Below are positions 25,981 through 34,263 of a DNA stretch of 64,000 bases, piece after piece. The translations under genes and the position numbers were made by a program. Origin of the DNA: Actinocatenispora sp036503555 (GTDB taxonomy: Bacteria; Actinomycetota; Actinomycetes; Mycobacteriales; Micromonosporaceae); assembly GCA_036503555.1 (NCBI GenBank), contig DASXWQ010000046.1:1-64000 (forward strand). Direction: 5' to 3'. The notes under the pieces are model-generated. The model had not been told where the DNA came from, searched no databases, and saw nothing but the letters and a program-made list of their open reading frames with translations. Each line of letters starts with the position of its first letter. Positions within the stretch are counted from its first letter, which is position 1.

Positions 25981-27830
25981 GTGCCACGAGGAACAACCAC
26001 GTCGCGATCGTCGGCGGCCCCACCCGGGTCGAATCCGGACCACCCGGCCGCCGCTTCCTGCTCGCCCACGCCGGCTGGATCGTGCTGGTCACCCTGCTCG
26101 TCGTGCTGGGCGCGGCGGCCCTGTCGTGGTCGCGCACCCCGGTGTACGCGTCGACCGCGCAGGTGCAGGTGCCACCGCGGGTCGTGGCCGGCACGAACGT
26201 GGCGCAGCCCGTCGACATGGGTACGGAGAAGGCGGTCGCCACGTCCAGTGCGGTCGTGACGCTCGCCGCGAGGCACCTGCACGAGCCCGTCGCCGTGGTG
26301 GACCGCGGCCTGTCGGTCTCGGTGCCGGTGGACACCGAGATCCTCCAGATCAGCCACACCGGCGGTACGCCCGTGCAGGCGCAGCGGCGCGCCCAGGCCG
26401 TCGCGCAGGCGTACGTGTCCTACCGGACCGTGCAGCAGCGCAACGAGCTGGCCGCGGTGAAGAAGGCCAACGGCAAGAACGTGACGCTGGTACCGGCGCC
26501 CGCGCCGGCGCTGATCAACGACGCGGACGTGCCGACCAGCCCGGCGTCGCCCAACCACCGCACCGACCTCGCGATCGCCCTGGTGATCGGGCTGGTGCTG
26601 GGCATCGGGATCGCGCTGCTCGCCGACCGCCGCGACGACCGGGTACGCGGCGGCGCCGACCTCGCCGCCCAGGCCCGCGCGCCGCTGTTCGGCCAGATCC
26701 CGGCGTACCACCCGGCGGGTGTGGTGGGCCCCTCGGCCGCCGCCGACGCGTACCGGCAGGTGCGGGCCCGGCTGTCCCGGGCGCTGACCGCCGAACGCGC
26801 GCGGACCCTGCTGGTCACGTCGCCGTCGGGGCACCGTACCGGCGACACCGCGGCGAACCTGGCCGCCGGGCTGGCGCGTACCGGCACGCGGGTGGTGCTG
26901 GTCGGTTCGGCCACGCCGTTCGGGCTGCCCGCCGAACCGACCCTCGGCGACGTGCTCGCCGGTACCACCGGTGTCGGTGACGCGGTCCGGCACACCGGCG
27001 TCGACGGGCTGTCGCTGCTGCCGGCCGGCGCGTACGGGGATCCGGACGCGTTGCTGTCGGGCGCGGCGCTGACGAGTGCGATGCACGAGCTGTGCTGGCG
27101 GGCCGACCTGGTGATCATCGACGTCCCGCCGGTGGACGCCGGGCCGGACGCCGAGCTGCTCGCCGCGCACGCCGACCTGGTACTGCTGGTCGCGCGGGCC
27201 CGCCGGACCCGGCGCAGGCAGGTACGGCAGGCGGTCGAGCGGCTGGGCGCGGCGGGTACGTCGCTTGCCGGCTGCGTGCTGGACGGTGTCGGTTGGCGGC
27301 GCCGGGTACCGGTCGAGTCGTGGCAGTCGACCGCGGCCCTGCCGATGGTCCACAGAGGACAGTCGAGCGCCGACGAGCCGACGCAGGAGATCCCGACGAC
27401 CGGGCGTACCGGCACCGGGGGCCGGGTCGACGCCGGCGGCGACGGCCACCGCGCGGTCCTCGACGCCCGTCGGACGGCCACCGACGACCCGGCCACGGCC
27501 GCCCAACCGGCACACGGCGGCGGGACCGGCCCGGCGGCCGGCTCCGGCAGGGCGACCGACGGGTCGCGTGGCGACCAGGGGGTGGCGGAGCCGGCCACAC
27601 TCGACGGCCACCCCGGCGTGGCCGAACCGTCCACACCGGACGGTCACCGGCCCGGCGTGGCCGAGTCGTCCACATCGGACGGTCACCGGTCCGGCGTGGC
27701 CGAACCGTCCGGCCGGCACCGGAACGGCCCGGCGGACCGGGTCGACGGCCGCCGCCCGGGCGACCGGGAGATCCACCGGCTCGGTCCGCTGCCCACCACC
27801 GAGATCCGGTGGGGCGACGATGTCGGCTGA
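25977..27830 (+). CDS. polysaccharide chain-length/BY-kinase-like protein with degenerate ATP site
   Basis: This 617-residue protein joins a Wzz-like part (helices about 33-50 and 198-216 flanking an outside domain) to a cytoplasmic BY-kinase-like domain (about 255-440). The Walker A region reads TSPSGHRTGDTAAN, without the usual Gly-Lys-Ser/Thr, and Walker A' (LVGSATPFG) lacks its Asp, while Walker B (LVIIDVPP) is kept. The C-terminal 170 residues are disordered, carry near-repeats of GVAEPSTPDGHRP, and have no tyrosine cluster. It probably regulates chain length or scaffolds the polymerase but is unlikely to be an active tyrosine kinase. ATG 25977 overlaps the upstream stop. Confidence 0.85.
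   Translation: MSATRNNHVAIVGGPTRVESGPPGRRFLLAHAGWIVLVTLLVVLGAAALSWSRTPVYASTAQVQVPPRVVAGTNVAQPVDMGTEKAVATSSAVVTLAARHLHEPVAVVDRGLSVSVPVDTEILQISHTGGTPVQAQRRAQAVAQAYVSYRTVQQRNELAAVKKANGKNVTLVPAPAPALINDADVPTSPASPNHRTDLAIALVIGLVLGIGIALLADRRDDRVRGGADLAAQARAPLFGQIPAYHPAGVVGPSAAADAYRQVRARLSRALTAERARTLLVTSPSGHRTGDTAANLAAGLARTGTRVVLVGSATPFGLPAEPTLGDVLAGTTGVGDAVRHTGVDGLSLLPAGAYGDPDALLSGAALTSAMHELCWRADLVIIDVPPVDAGPDAELLAAHADLVLLVARARRTRRRQVRQAVERLGAAGTSLAGCVLDGVGWRRRVPVESWQSTAALPMVHRGQSSADEPTQEIPTTGRTGTGGRVDAGGDGHRAVLDARRTATDDPATAAQPAHGGGTGPAAGSGRATDGSRGDQGVAEPATLDGHPGVAEPSTPDGHRPGVAESSTSDGHRSGVAEPSGRHRNGPADRVDGRRPGDREIHRLGPLPTTEIRWGDDVG
27629..27680. repeat. two near-copies of GTCCACAnCGGAC within a coding repeat
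   Basis: GTCCACACCGGAC (27629-27641) and GTCCACATCGGAC (27668-27680) lie 39 bases apart in the repeated tail of the chain-length protein. They match the left arm of the recurring GTCCA palindrome but have only a GGAC right arm. Confidence 0.5.
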
Positions 27831-28626
27831 GGCGACGGTGGCCGAGCGGGCCCGCTACCGACTGCACACCCGACTGTCCGGCAGCCCCATGTACCTGCCG
27901 TTCGCCCGGCACTGGTACCCCGGGCCGAGCGCCACGGTGATCGGCCCGGAGACCCAACTGGTGATCGACGGGTACCAGCGCTCCGCCACCACGTTCGCGG
28001 TGTACGCGTTCCAGCTCGCGCAACCGAGCCCGGTACGCCTCGCGCACCACCTGCACGCGCCGGCGCAGCTGGTCGCCGCGGCCCGCCGGGGCGTACCGGC
28101 GCTGGCGCTGGTCCGGTCGCCGCACGGGGCCGTGCGCTCGCAGCTGATCCGCGAGCCGTGGCTGCCGGTGCGGGACGCGCTCGCCGCGTACGTGCGGTTC
28201 TACACGCGGCTCATGCCGTACCGCGCGCAACTGGTCGTGGCGGACTTCGCCGAGGTGACGCACGACTTCGGCGCGGTGGTGCGCCGGCTCAACGCGCACT
28301 TCGGCACCGGGTACGCCGAGTTCCAGCCGACCGGGCCGAACGTGCGGGAGTGCGTCGACCTGATCCGGTACCGGTGGACGCTGTCGCCGACGCTGCTCGC
28401 GTTCGAGTCGGGTCTGGTCGGTGCCGACGACGTACGCCGGGAACGGGCGACGCTCGCCCGCCGGGCCCGCCGCACCGCGCCGCTGGGCGTACGGGACGCG
28501 TGGCTGCCGTCGACGGAACGGGACAGGGAGAAGGCCGCGCTGGAGCACCGGTGGCGCCGACCGGAACTGGCCGCGCTGCGGCACCGCGCGGAGCGGACGT
28601 ACGCGGAGTTTCTGGGGGAGTCATGA
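27820..28626 (+). CDS. sulfotransferase-like protein
   Basis: This 268-residue protein has the two PAPS-binding hallmarks of the P-loop sulfotransferases. The 5' phosphosulfate loop appears as GYQRSATT (about residues 51-58), and a 3' phosphate segment as LVRSPHGAVRSQ (about 98-109). It probably sulfates a sugar of the exported polymer, using 3'-phosphoadenylyl sulfate in the cytoplasm. The fold is on the short side and the C-terminal half is poorly conserved by eye, so the acceptor is unknown. It overlaps the chain-length gene by 11 bases. Confidence 0.75.
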   Translation: MSAEATVAERARYRLHTRLSGSPMYLPFARHWYPGPSATVIGPETQLVIDGYQRSATTFAVYAFQLAQPSPVRLAHHLHAPAQLVAAARRGVPALALVRSPHGAVRSQLIREPWLPVRDALAAYVRFYTRLMPYRAQLVVADFAEVTHDFGAVVRRLNAHFGTGYAEFQPTGPNVRECVDLIRYRWTLSPTLLAFESGLVGADDVRRERATLARRARRTAPLGVRDAWLPSTERDREKAALEHRWRRPELAALRHRAERTYAEFLGES

Positions 28627-28811
28627 CCGGGCAGGGGCGCCCGACCCGCACGGTCTGCGTAGCCCGGTCTACGTCCGCTGTGGGTGTGGCGCCCGCCGGC
28701 CGGTCCGTACGGTCCAAAGCGGTACCTGCCGCGCTTGCGTGGCGCGGTGGCGCCGGCGCGCGACGCGGATGCCCGGCCGGCACCAGGTACGACGGGGGTG
28801 GGTTCCGGTGA
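28623..28811 (+). CDS. second small Arg-rich bridging ORF
   Basis: This 62-codon ORF starts in an ATGA overlap with the sulfotransferase-like gene and stops in a GTGA overlap with the secreted deacetylase gene, filling the gap exactly. Its product is basic and Gly/Ala-rich with two Cys, like the one at 22777, though I cannot align the two. No known domain is seen. It could be a small protein, a device that lets ribosomes travel across the gap, or chance. Confidence 0.35.
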   Translation: MTGQGRPTRTVCVARSTSAVGVAPAGRSVRSKAVPAALAWRGGAGARRGCPAGTRYDGGGFR

Positions 28812-31800
28812 CGCTGGGGTTCAGGAAGGCCCACCGGCGGTGGGCGCGGGGCGGCACGCTGCTACGGCTGGTCGCGGTCGCCCTGCTGCCCGCCACGTTC
28901 GCGCTGGTACCCGCGGCCTCGGCGCAGGCGGCGCCGGACCCGACGCGGGTGTCGCTCACGTTCGACAACGGCGCGGCGAGCCAGTACGACCTGGGGTACC
29001 AGAAGGCACTCAAGCCGCACCACGCGACCGCCACGTTCTTCGTCAACTCGGGCACCGTCGGCGTCGCCGGCAACATCATGACGTGGGGCGAGCTGAGCAC
29101 GCTCGCCGCGGACGGCAACGACATCGGCGGCAAGTCGACGAACGCGTCCGACCTGACCACCGACCCCGACCCGACCGGCCAGATCTGCGGCGACCGCGCC
29201 GCGCTCGTCGACCACGGGCTCGACCCGGTGGCGTTCGCCTGGCCGGGCGGCGCGTTCAACCCGACCGTCGAGGCGATCGCGAAGAACTGCGGGTACGGCA
29301 GTGCCCGGTCCGCCGGATCGCTGTCGCCCGCCGGCCCCACGTACGCGGAGACGCTGCCGCCGTCTGACTGGTACTCGACGCGGGCGTGGGCGCCCGGCGG
29401 CCAGGTGACGCTCGCGAACATGGAGGCGCTGGTCTCCGGCGCGGCGCAGGGCGGCGGCTGGACCCAACTCGTCCTGGGCCGGGTCTGCTCGCAGACCGAG
29501 GACCCGGACAACTACGCGGCCTGCACCACGACCGGCGGCTGGATCGAGCTGGCCGACCTCAACGCTTTCCTGGACTGGATGGGCAACGCCGGCCAGTCCG
29601 GCGGCGCGCCGGCCGGCGCGGCGCTCGGCACCGTACGCGGCACCGCGGTCTCCGCCGACACCAGCACGCCGACCACGGCGCTCGCCTGCGACGGCGCGCC
29701 GTGCGCCGACACCGCGTACGACCACACCGTGTACGCGACGCTCGCCGCGACCGACCAGGGTTCCGGCGTCGCGAGCACCCACTACACGACCGACGGCACC
29801 GATCCGACCCTGTCCAGTCCGACGTACGGCGGGCGGATCCCGGTGACGGCCACGACGACGCTGAAGTACCGGTCGTGGGACAACGCCGGCAACGTCGAGG
29901 CGGTCGGCAGCCAGCGGATAGAGACGTCACTGGCGCCCGACCAGACACCGCCGACGACTACCGTCACGTGCAACGGGGCGAACTGCACCGGCACGTTCAC
30001 CGGGAAGGCGACGGTGGCGCTGTCCGCGACCGACGGCTCCGGCTGGGGCGTCGACAAGACGTACTACACGACCGACGGGTCGACACCGACCACGTCGAGC
30101 ACCGTCTACCGCGGACCGTTCCAGCTGACCGCCGGTACGACGACCGTGAAGTACTTCTCGACCGACCTGGCGGGCAACGCGGAGCAGCCGGCCGCGCAGC
30201 AGATCACCGTCGACCCGAACAAGACGGTCGTCGCGCTGACCTACGACGACCAGTACGAAGGGGTCTACAGCTACCTGCGGCCGATGCTGCGCTCGCACAA
30301 CATGAACGCCACGATCTACACGATCACCAGCGACTCGGCCGGCCCGAACCCGTGCTGCATGTCGTACTCGCAGCTGCGGACCATGCAGAGCGAGGGTGAC
30401 GACGTCGGCGGGCACGGCCGCGACCACATGGACCTGACCGACCCGAACACGACGACCGCGCAGAAGACCGCGGACGTCTGCGACGGGCGCAAGGACCTGA
30501 CGGACAACGGGATCTACCAGCCCGAGTCGTACGCGTACCCGTTCGGCAGCTTCAACGCGGCCGCCGAACAGATCGTCCGGTCCTGCGGGTACGCGACCGC
30601 GCGGCAGGGCGGTGGCCTCGCGCAGACGACGACCACACCGGGGCCGACGTACGCGGACACGTTGCCGCCGGCGGATCCGTTGGCGCTGCGCGCGATCGAC
30701 GTGGACGCGCCGGCCGCGAAGACCCTCGGCCACATGCAGGACTTCGTGAACGCGGCGGCGGCGCACGGCGGCGGCCTGCTGGTCATGACGTTCCACGAGG
30801 TGTGCTCGCGGACGCAGAGCGACTACGCGTCCTGCATGTCCAGCTGGAGCGCGGTGGACACGACCGTGATGGGGCAGTTCCTCGACTGGCTCGGCAAGTC
30901 CGGGCAGTCCGGCGGCGCGCCGGCCGGTACGCAGGTGAAGACCGTTCGCGCGGGCGTCAACGGGCCCGACACGACCGCACCGTCGACCACCGCGCTGTGC
31001 AACGGGACCCCGTGCCAGGGCACGTCGTACAGCGGGTCGGTGAAGGTGAGCCTGTCGGCCGAGGACCCGGGCGGCGCAGGCGTGCGGAAGGTGTACTACA
31101 CGACGAACGGGTCGACGCCGACCACGGCGAGCCCCACGTACAGCGCGCCGCTGACGCTGAGCCAGGCCACGACGCTGAAGTTCTTCGCGGTCGACAACGC
31201 CGGCAACGCCGAACCGGTGCGTACCCAGACGATCGGCGTCGACCGGACCGCGCCGACCACGACGGTGTCCTGCAACGGCGCCGCCTGCTCGACCAACTGG
31301 TACGCGACGACGCCGGTGTCGGTGTCGCTGGCCGCGACCGACAACGCCGGCGGAGTGGGCGTCGACAAGACGTACTACACGACGAACGGGTCGACGCCGA
31401 CCACCGCGAGCACCGTGTACACCGGGCCGTTCCCGGTCGCGGCGACGTCGACGGTGCGGTGGTATTCGGTCGACAAGGCGGGCAACGCGGAGGCGAAGAA
31501 GTCGCAGTCGGTCAAGGTCGACGCGGCGACGCCGACCGTGTCGCTCACCGCGCCCGCCAACGGCGCGAGCGTGCTGTCCGGCGCGCTGGTGTTGGTCTCC
31601 GCCTCGGCGACCGACCGGGGTACGGGATCGGGTGCCGCGTCCGGCATCGCCGGCGTCACGTTCCGGCTCGACGGCACGACGGTCATCAGGACCGTGACGA
31701 CCAGCCCGTACCTCACGACGTGGAACACCGCGGGTGTCGCGAAGGGCACGCACACGTTGACCGCCGTCGCGACCGACAAGGCGGGCAACACCGCCACGTC

Positions 31801-31828
31801 GGCCGCCCGGACGGTGACGATCAGATAA
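28808..31828 (+). CDS. secreted tandem polysaccharide deacetylase with chitobiase-like C-terminal repeats
   Basis: This 1006-residue secreted protein has a signal peptide (ending ASAQA near 41) and two NodB deacetylase domains. In domain 1 (about 45-270) the metal motifs are altered: TFDNG for TFDDG, K-S-T-N-A for HxxxH, and L-G-R-V-C for F-H-E-V-C. Domain 2 (about 472-720) keeps TYDD (478-481), HGRDH (536-540) and the FHE motif. Between and after them are CHB_HEX-like repeats with Y-Y-T-T-D/N-G-S-T-P-T-T, and an Ig-like end. It probably removes acetyl groups from the exported polymer, with domain 1 serving for binding. GTG 28808 follows a G-rich site. Confidence 0.88.
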   Translation: MTLGFRKAHRRWARGGTLLRLVAVALLPATFALVPAASAQAAPDPTRVSLTFDNGAASQYDLGYQKALKPHHATATFFVNSGTVGVAGNIMTWGELSTLAADGNDIGGKSTNASDLTTDPDPTGQICGDRAALVDHGLDPVAFAWPGGAFNPTVEAIAKNCGYGSARSAGSLSPAGPTYAETLPPSDWYSTRAWAPGGQVTLANMEALVSGAAQGGGWTQLVLGRVCSQTEDPDNYAACTTTGGWIELADLNAFLDWMGNAGQSGGAPAGAALGTVRGTAVSADTSTPTTALACDGAPCADTAYDHTVYATLAATDQGSGVASTHYTTDGTDPTLSSPTYGGRIPVTATTTLKYRSWDNAGNVEAVGSQRIETSLAPDQTPPTTTVTCNGANCTGTFTGKATVALSATDGSGWGVDKTYYTTDGSTPTTSSTVYRGPFQLTAGTTTVKYFSTDLAGNAEQPAAQQITVDPNKTVVALTYDDQYEGVYSYLRPMLRSHNMNATIYTITSDSAGPNPCCMSYSQLRTMQSEGDDVGGHGRDHMDLTDPNTTTAQKTADVCDGRKDLTDNGIYQPESYAYPFGSFNAAAEQIVRSCGYATARQGGGLAQTTTTPGPTYADTLPPADPLALRAIDVDAPAAKTLGHMQDFVNAAAAHGGGLLVMTFHEVCSRTQSDYASCMSSWSAVDTTVMGQFLDWLGKSGQSGGAPAGTQVKTVRAGVNGPDTTAPSTTALCNGTPCQGTSYSGSVKVSLSAEDPGGAGVRKVYYTTNGSTPTTASPTYSAPLTLSQATTLKFFAVDNAGNAEPVRTQTIGVDRTAPTTTVSCNGAACSTNWYATTPVSVSLAATDNAGGVGVDKTYYTTNGSTPTTASTVYTGPFPVAATSTVRWYSVDKAGNAEAKKSQSVKVDAATPTVSLTAPANGASVLSGALVLVSASATDRGTGSGAASGIAGVTFRLDGTTVIRTVTTSPYLTTWNTAGVAKGTHTLTAVATDKAGNTATSAARTVTIR

Positions 31829-31840
31829 CGAGGGGGAAGC

Positions 31841-33064
31841 GTGGAACAGACGGATGTCGTGATCATCGGTGCCGGGCCGCACGGGCTGGCCGCGGCGGCC
31901 CACCTGCGCCGGGCGGGGGTCGAGTGCATGGTGCACGGCCGACCGATGTCGTTCTGGCGCGGCAGCATGCCGAAGGGCATGCTCCTGCGGTCCAACCGGA
32001 CGGCCACCTGCATCGCCGAGTACGACGGGCCGCTGTCGCTGGACGGGTTCGCCGCGGCGACCGGCACCACGGTGACCATGCCGTTCCCGCTGGACGACTT
32101 CGTCGAGTACGGCACGTGGGTGCAGTCGCGGGTCGCGCCGGACGTGGACGAGCGTGCCGTGGTCCGGGTGCAGCGCGCCGGCCAGGGATTCCTGCTGACC
32201 CGCGACGACGACACCGTCGTACGCGCCCGCCGGGTCGTCGTCGCCGCCGGCATCGCCGACTTCACGAACCGCCCGGAGATCGGCGCTGGCCTACCCGCGC
32301 ACCTGGTGTCGCACACCGCGGACCACACCGACCTCGGTACGTTCGCCGGTCGTACCGTGCTGGTCGTCGGCGGCGGGCAGAGCGCGCTGGAGTCGGCCGC
32401 GCTGCTGTGCGAGGCCGGCGCGGACGTACGCGTCGTGGCGCGCGCCTCGACGCTGAACTGGCTGCACGGCGGCAAGTACCACCGGAAGCTCGGCCGGCTC
32501 GCGCCGCTGGTGTACGCGCCGACCGACGTCGGCCCGATGGGCCTGTCGCGGATCGTCGCGGTACCCGACCTGTTCCGCCGGTTCCCGCGGCGGCTCCAGG
32601 ACCCGATGGCGTACCGGGCGATCCGGCCGGCGGGTGCGGCGTGGCTTCGCCCGCGCCTGGTCGACGTGCCGATCTCCACCGACCGGGAGGTACGCGAGCT
32701 GCGGCGCAGCCGCGGCCGGCTGCGCGTCGAGTACGACGACGGCAACGCCCAGATCGTCGACCACCTGCTGTTCGGCACCGGGTACCGGGTCGACGTGGCG
32801 CGTTACCCGTTCCTCGGCGAGGACCTGATGCGCCAGGTACGCCGGGTGCACGGCTACCCGCTGCTGCGGCCGGGCATGGAGTCGACGGTGGCCGGGCTGC
32901 ACTTCCTCGGCGCGCCCGCGGCCCGCAGCTTCGGGCCGATCATGCGGTTCGTCGCCGGTGGCTGGTACGGCGCGCGGTCGCTGACCCGCGGCGTCACCCG
33001 CCGCGACCGGCAGCCGCGCGACGCCCGGGTACCGGAGAGCGTCGGTGAGATCTCATGGTCGTGA
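31841..33064 (+). CDS. FAD/NAD(P)-dependent oxidoreductase (flavin monooxygenase-like)
   Basis: This 407-residue protein has an N-terminal FAD motif IIGAGPHGLAAAAHL (8-22), a second dinucleotide motif VLVVGGGQSALESA (about 169-182) and a conserved F-G-T-G-Y-R-V-D near 308. This is the two-domain order of flavin-dependent N-monooxygenases and related NAD(P)-binding proteins. It sits between the deacetylase and ATP-grasp genes, so it may tailor a sugar, an amino group or a lipid carrier. The reaction cannot be read. GTG 31841 follows GAGGGGGAAG. Confidence 0.82.
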   Translation: MEQTDVVIIGAGPHGLAAAAHLRRAGVECMVHGRPMSFWRGSMPKGMLLRSNRTATCIAEYDGPLSLDGFAAATGTTVTMPFPLDDFVEYGTWVQSRVAPDVDERAVVRVQRAGQGFLLTRDDDTVVRARRVVVAAGIADFTNRPEIGAGLPAHLVSHTADHTDLGTFAGRTVLVVGGGQSALESAALLCEAGADVRVVARASTLNWLHGGKYHRKLGRLAPLVYAPTDVGPMGLSRIVAVPDLFRRFPRRLQDPMAYRAIRPAGAAWLRPRLVDVPISTDREVRELRRSRGRLRVEYDDGNAQIVDHLLFGTGYRVDVARYPFLGEDLMRQVRRVHGYPLLRPGMESTVAGLHFLGAPAARSFGPIMRFVAGGWYGARSLTRGVTRRDRQPRDARVPESVGEISWS

Positions 33065-34263
33065 CCGAGCGGCGCCCGGCCACTGCCCGGCGCCGCGTCA
33101 CCACCGTCGGCGCCCTGGTCGTCGGCGGCGACTACCAGGGGCTGGGCATCGCGCGCAGCCTCGGCCGCCGCGGCATACCGGTGTGTGTGCTCGACGACGA
33201 GCGGTCCATCGCCACCGCCTCCCGGTACGTCCACCGCACCGTGCGGGTGCCGCACCTGCGCGACACCGAGCAGACCGTCGCGGCGCTCGTCGACACGTGC
33301 GAACGGTTGCGGCTACGCGGCTGGGTCCTGTACCCGACGCGGGAGGAGACGGTCGCCGCGATCTCGGCGCACCGCGACGAGCTGTCGACGCTGTACCGGG
33401 TGCCGACACCGGCCTGGTCGTCGGTGCGGCACGCCTGGGACAAGCGCGAGACGTACCGGCTGGCCGAACGGCTCGGGATCGCCACCCCGCGTACCTGGTT
33501 TCCTTGCGGCGCAAGCGATCTCGTCGAGGTCGACACCAGCACGCCGGTCGTCGTCAAGCCGGCGATCAAGGAGCACTTCGTCTACGCGACGGGTGCCAAG
33601 GCGTGGCGCGCCGACGGGCCGGACGAGCTGGCCGACCGGCACCGCCAGGCGGCCGGGATCGTCGACGCGTCCGAGGTGCTGGTGCAGGAGATGATCCCGG
33701 GCGGCGGCGACAGCCAGTTCGCGTACTGCGCGTTCTTCGCCGGCGGCCGGGCGCTCGCCAGCATGACCGTACGCCGGCGGCGTCAGCACCCGTCGGACTT
33801 CGGCCGCGCCAGCACGTACGTGGAGACGGTCGACCTGCCGGAGCTGACCGAGCCGTCCGTCGCGTTCCTCAAGGCGATGGACTACTACGGGCTAGTCGAG
33901 CTGGAGTACAAGCGGGACCCGCGGGACGGGCAGTACAAGCTGCTCGACGTCAACGCCCGCACCTGGGGCTACCACTCGCTCGGGCCGGCGGCCGGCGTCG
34001 ACTTCCCGTACCTGCTGTTCCGGGACCAGCTCGGGCTGCCCGTCGAGCCGACCGCGGCGCGGCCCGGCGTGCGCTGGCTCCGCTGGGCCACCGACGTACC
34101 CAACGCGGTGCGGGACATCCGCCGCGGGTCGCTTCGGGCCGGCGACTACCTGCGGACGCTGCGCGGCGTCGACACCGAGGCGGTGTTCGCGCTGCGCGAC
34201 CCGCTGCCCGCGCTGTACGAGGTCCTGCTGCTGCCCTATCTCGCCGTGAAGCGGAGCTTGTAG
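33055..34263 (+). CDS. ATP-grasp carboxylate-amine ligase
   Basis: This 402-residue protein has the ATP-grasp order: an N-terminal preATP domain with V-G-G-D-Y-Q-G-L-G-I-A-R-S-L, a V-V-V-K-P-A segment for the ATP lysine (about 161-166), V-Q-E-M-I-P-G-G-G and a metal-site L-L-D-V-N-A-R-T-W-G (about 297-306). Relatives are D-aspartate ligase-like and appear in polysaccharide loci of several phyla. It would join a carboxylate to an amine, perhaps an amino acid to a sugar uronate or amino sugar. ATG 33055 overlaps the upstream gene by 10 bases. Confidence 0.85.
   Translation: MVVTERRPATARRRVTTVGALVVGGDYQGLGIARSLGRRGIPVCVLDDERSIATASRYVHRTVRVPHLRDTEQTVAALVDTCERLRLRGWVLYPTREETVAAISAHRDELSTLYRVPTPAWSSVRHAWDKRETYRLAERLGIATPRTWFPCGASDLVEVDTSTPVVVKPAIKEHFVYATGAKAWRADGPDELADRHRQAAGIVDASEVLVQEMIPGGGDSQFAYCAFFAGGRALASMTVRRRRQHPSDFGRASTYVETVDLPELTEPSVAFLKAMDYYGLVELEYKRDPRDGQYKLLDVNARTWGYHSLGPAAGVDFPYLLFRDQLGLPVEPTAARPGVRWLRWATDVPNAVRDIRRGSLRAGDYLRTLRGVDTEAVFALRDPLPALYEVLLLPYLAVKRSL

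Noticed and set aside
25977..27830. Annotating the chain-length protein as an active tyrosine kinase
   Set aside because: The Walker A lysine, the Walker A' acid and the tyrosine cluster are all missing.
30050..31470. Direct DNA repeats as a possible insertion or assembly artefact
   Set aside because: The repeated stretches encode the YYTT(D/N)GSTPTT units of the chitobiase-like domains, so they are protein repeats.
29927..31936. A 669-codon minus-strand frame
   Set aside because: It mirrors the repeats of the secreted deacetylase and shows only repeated Arg/Gly/Val patterns.
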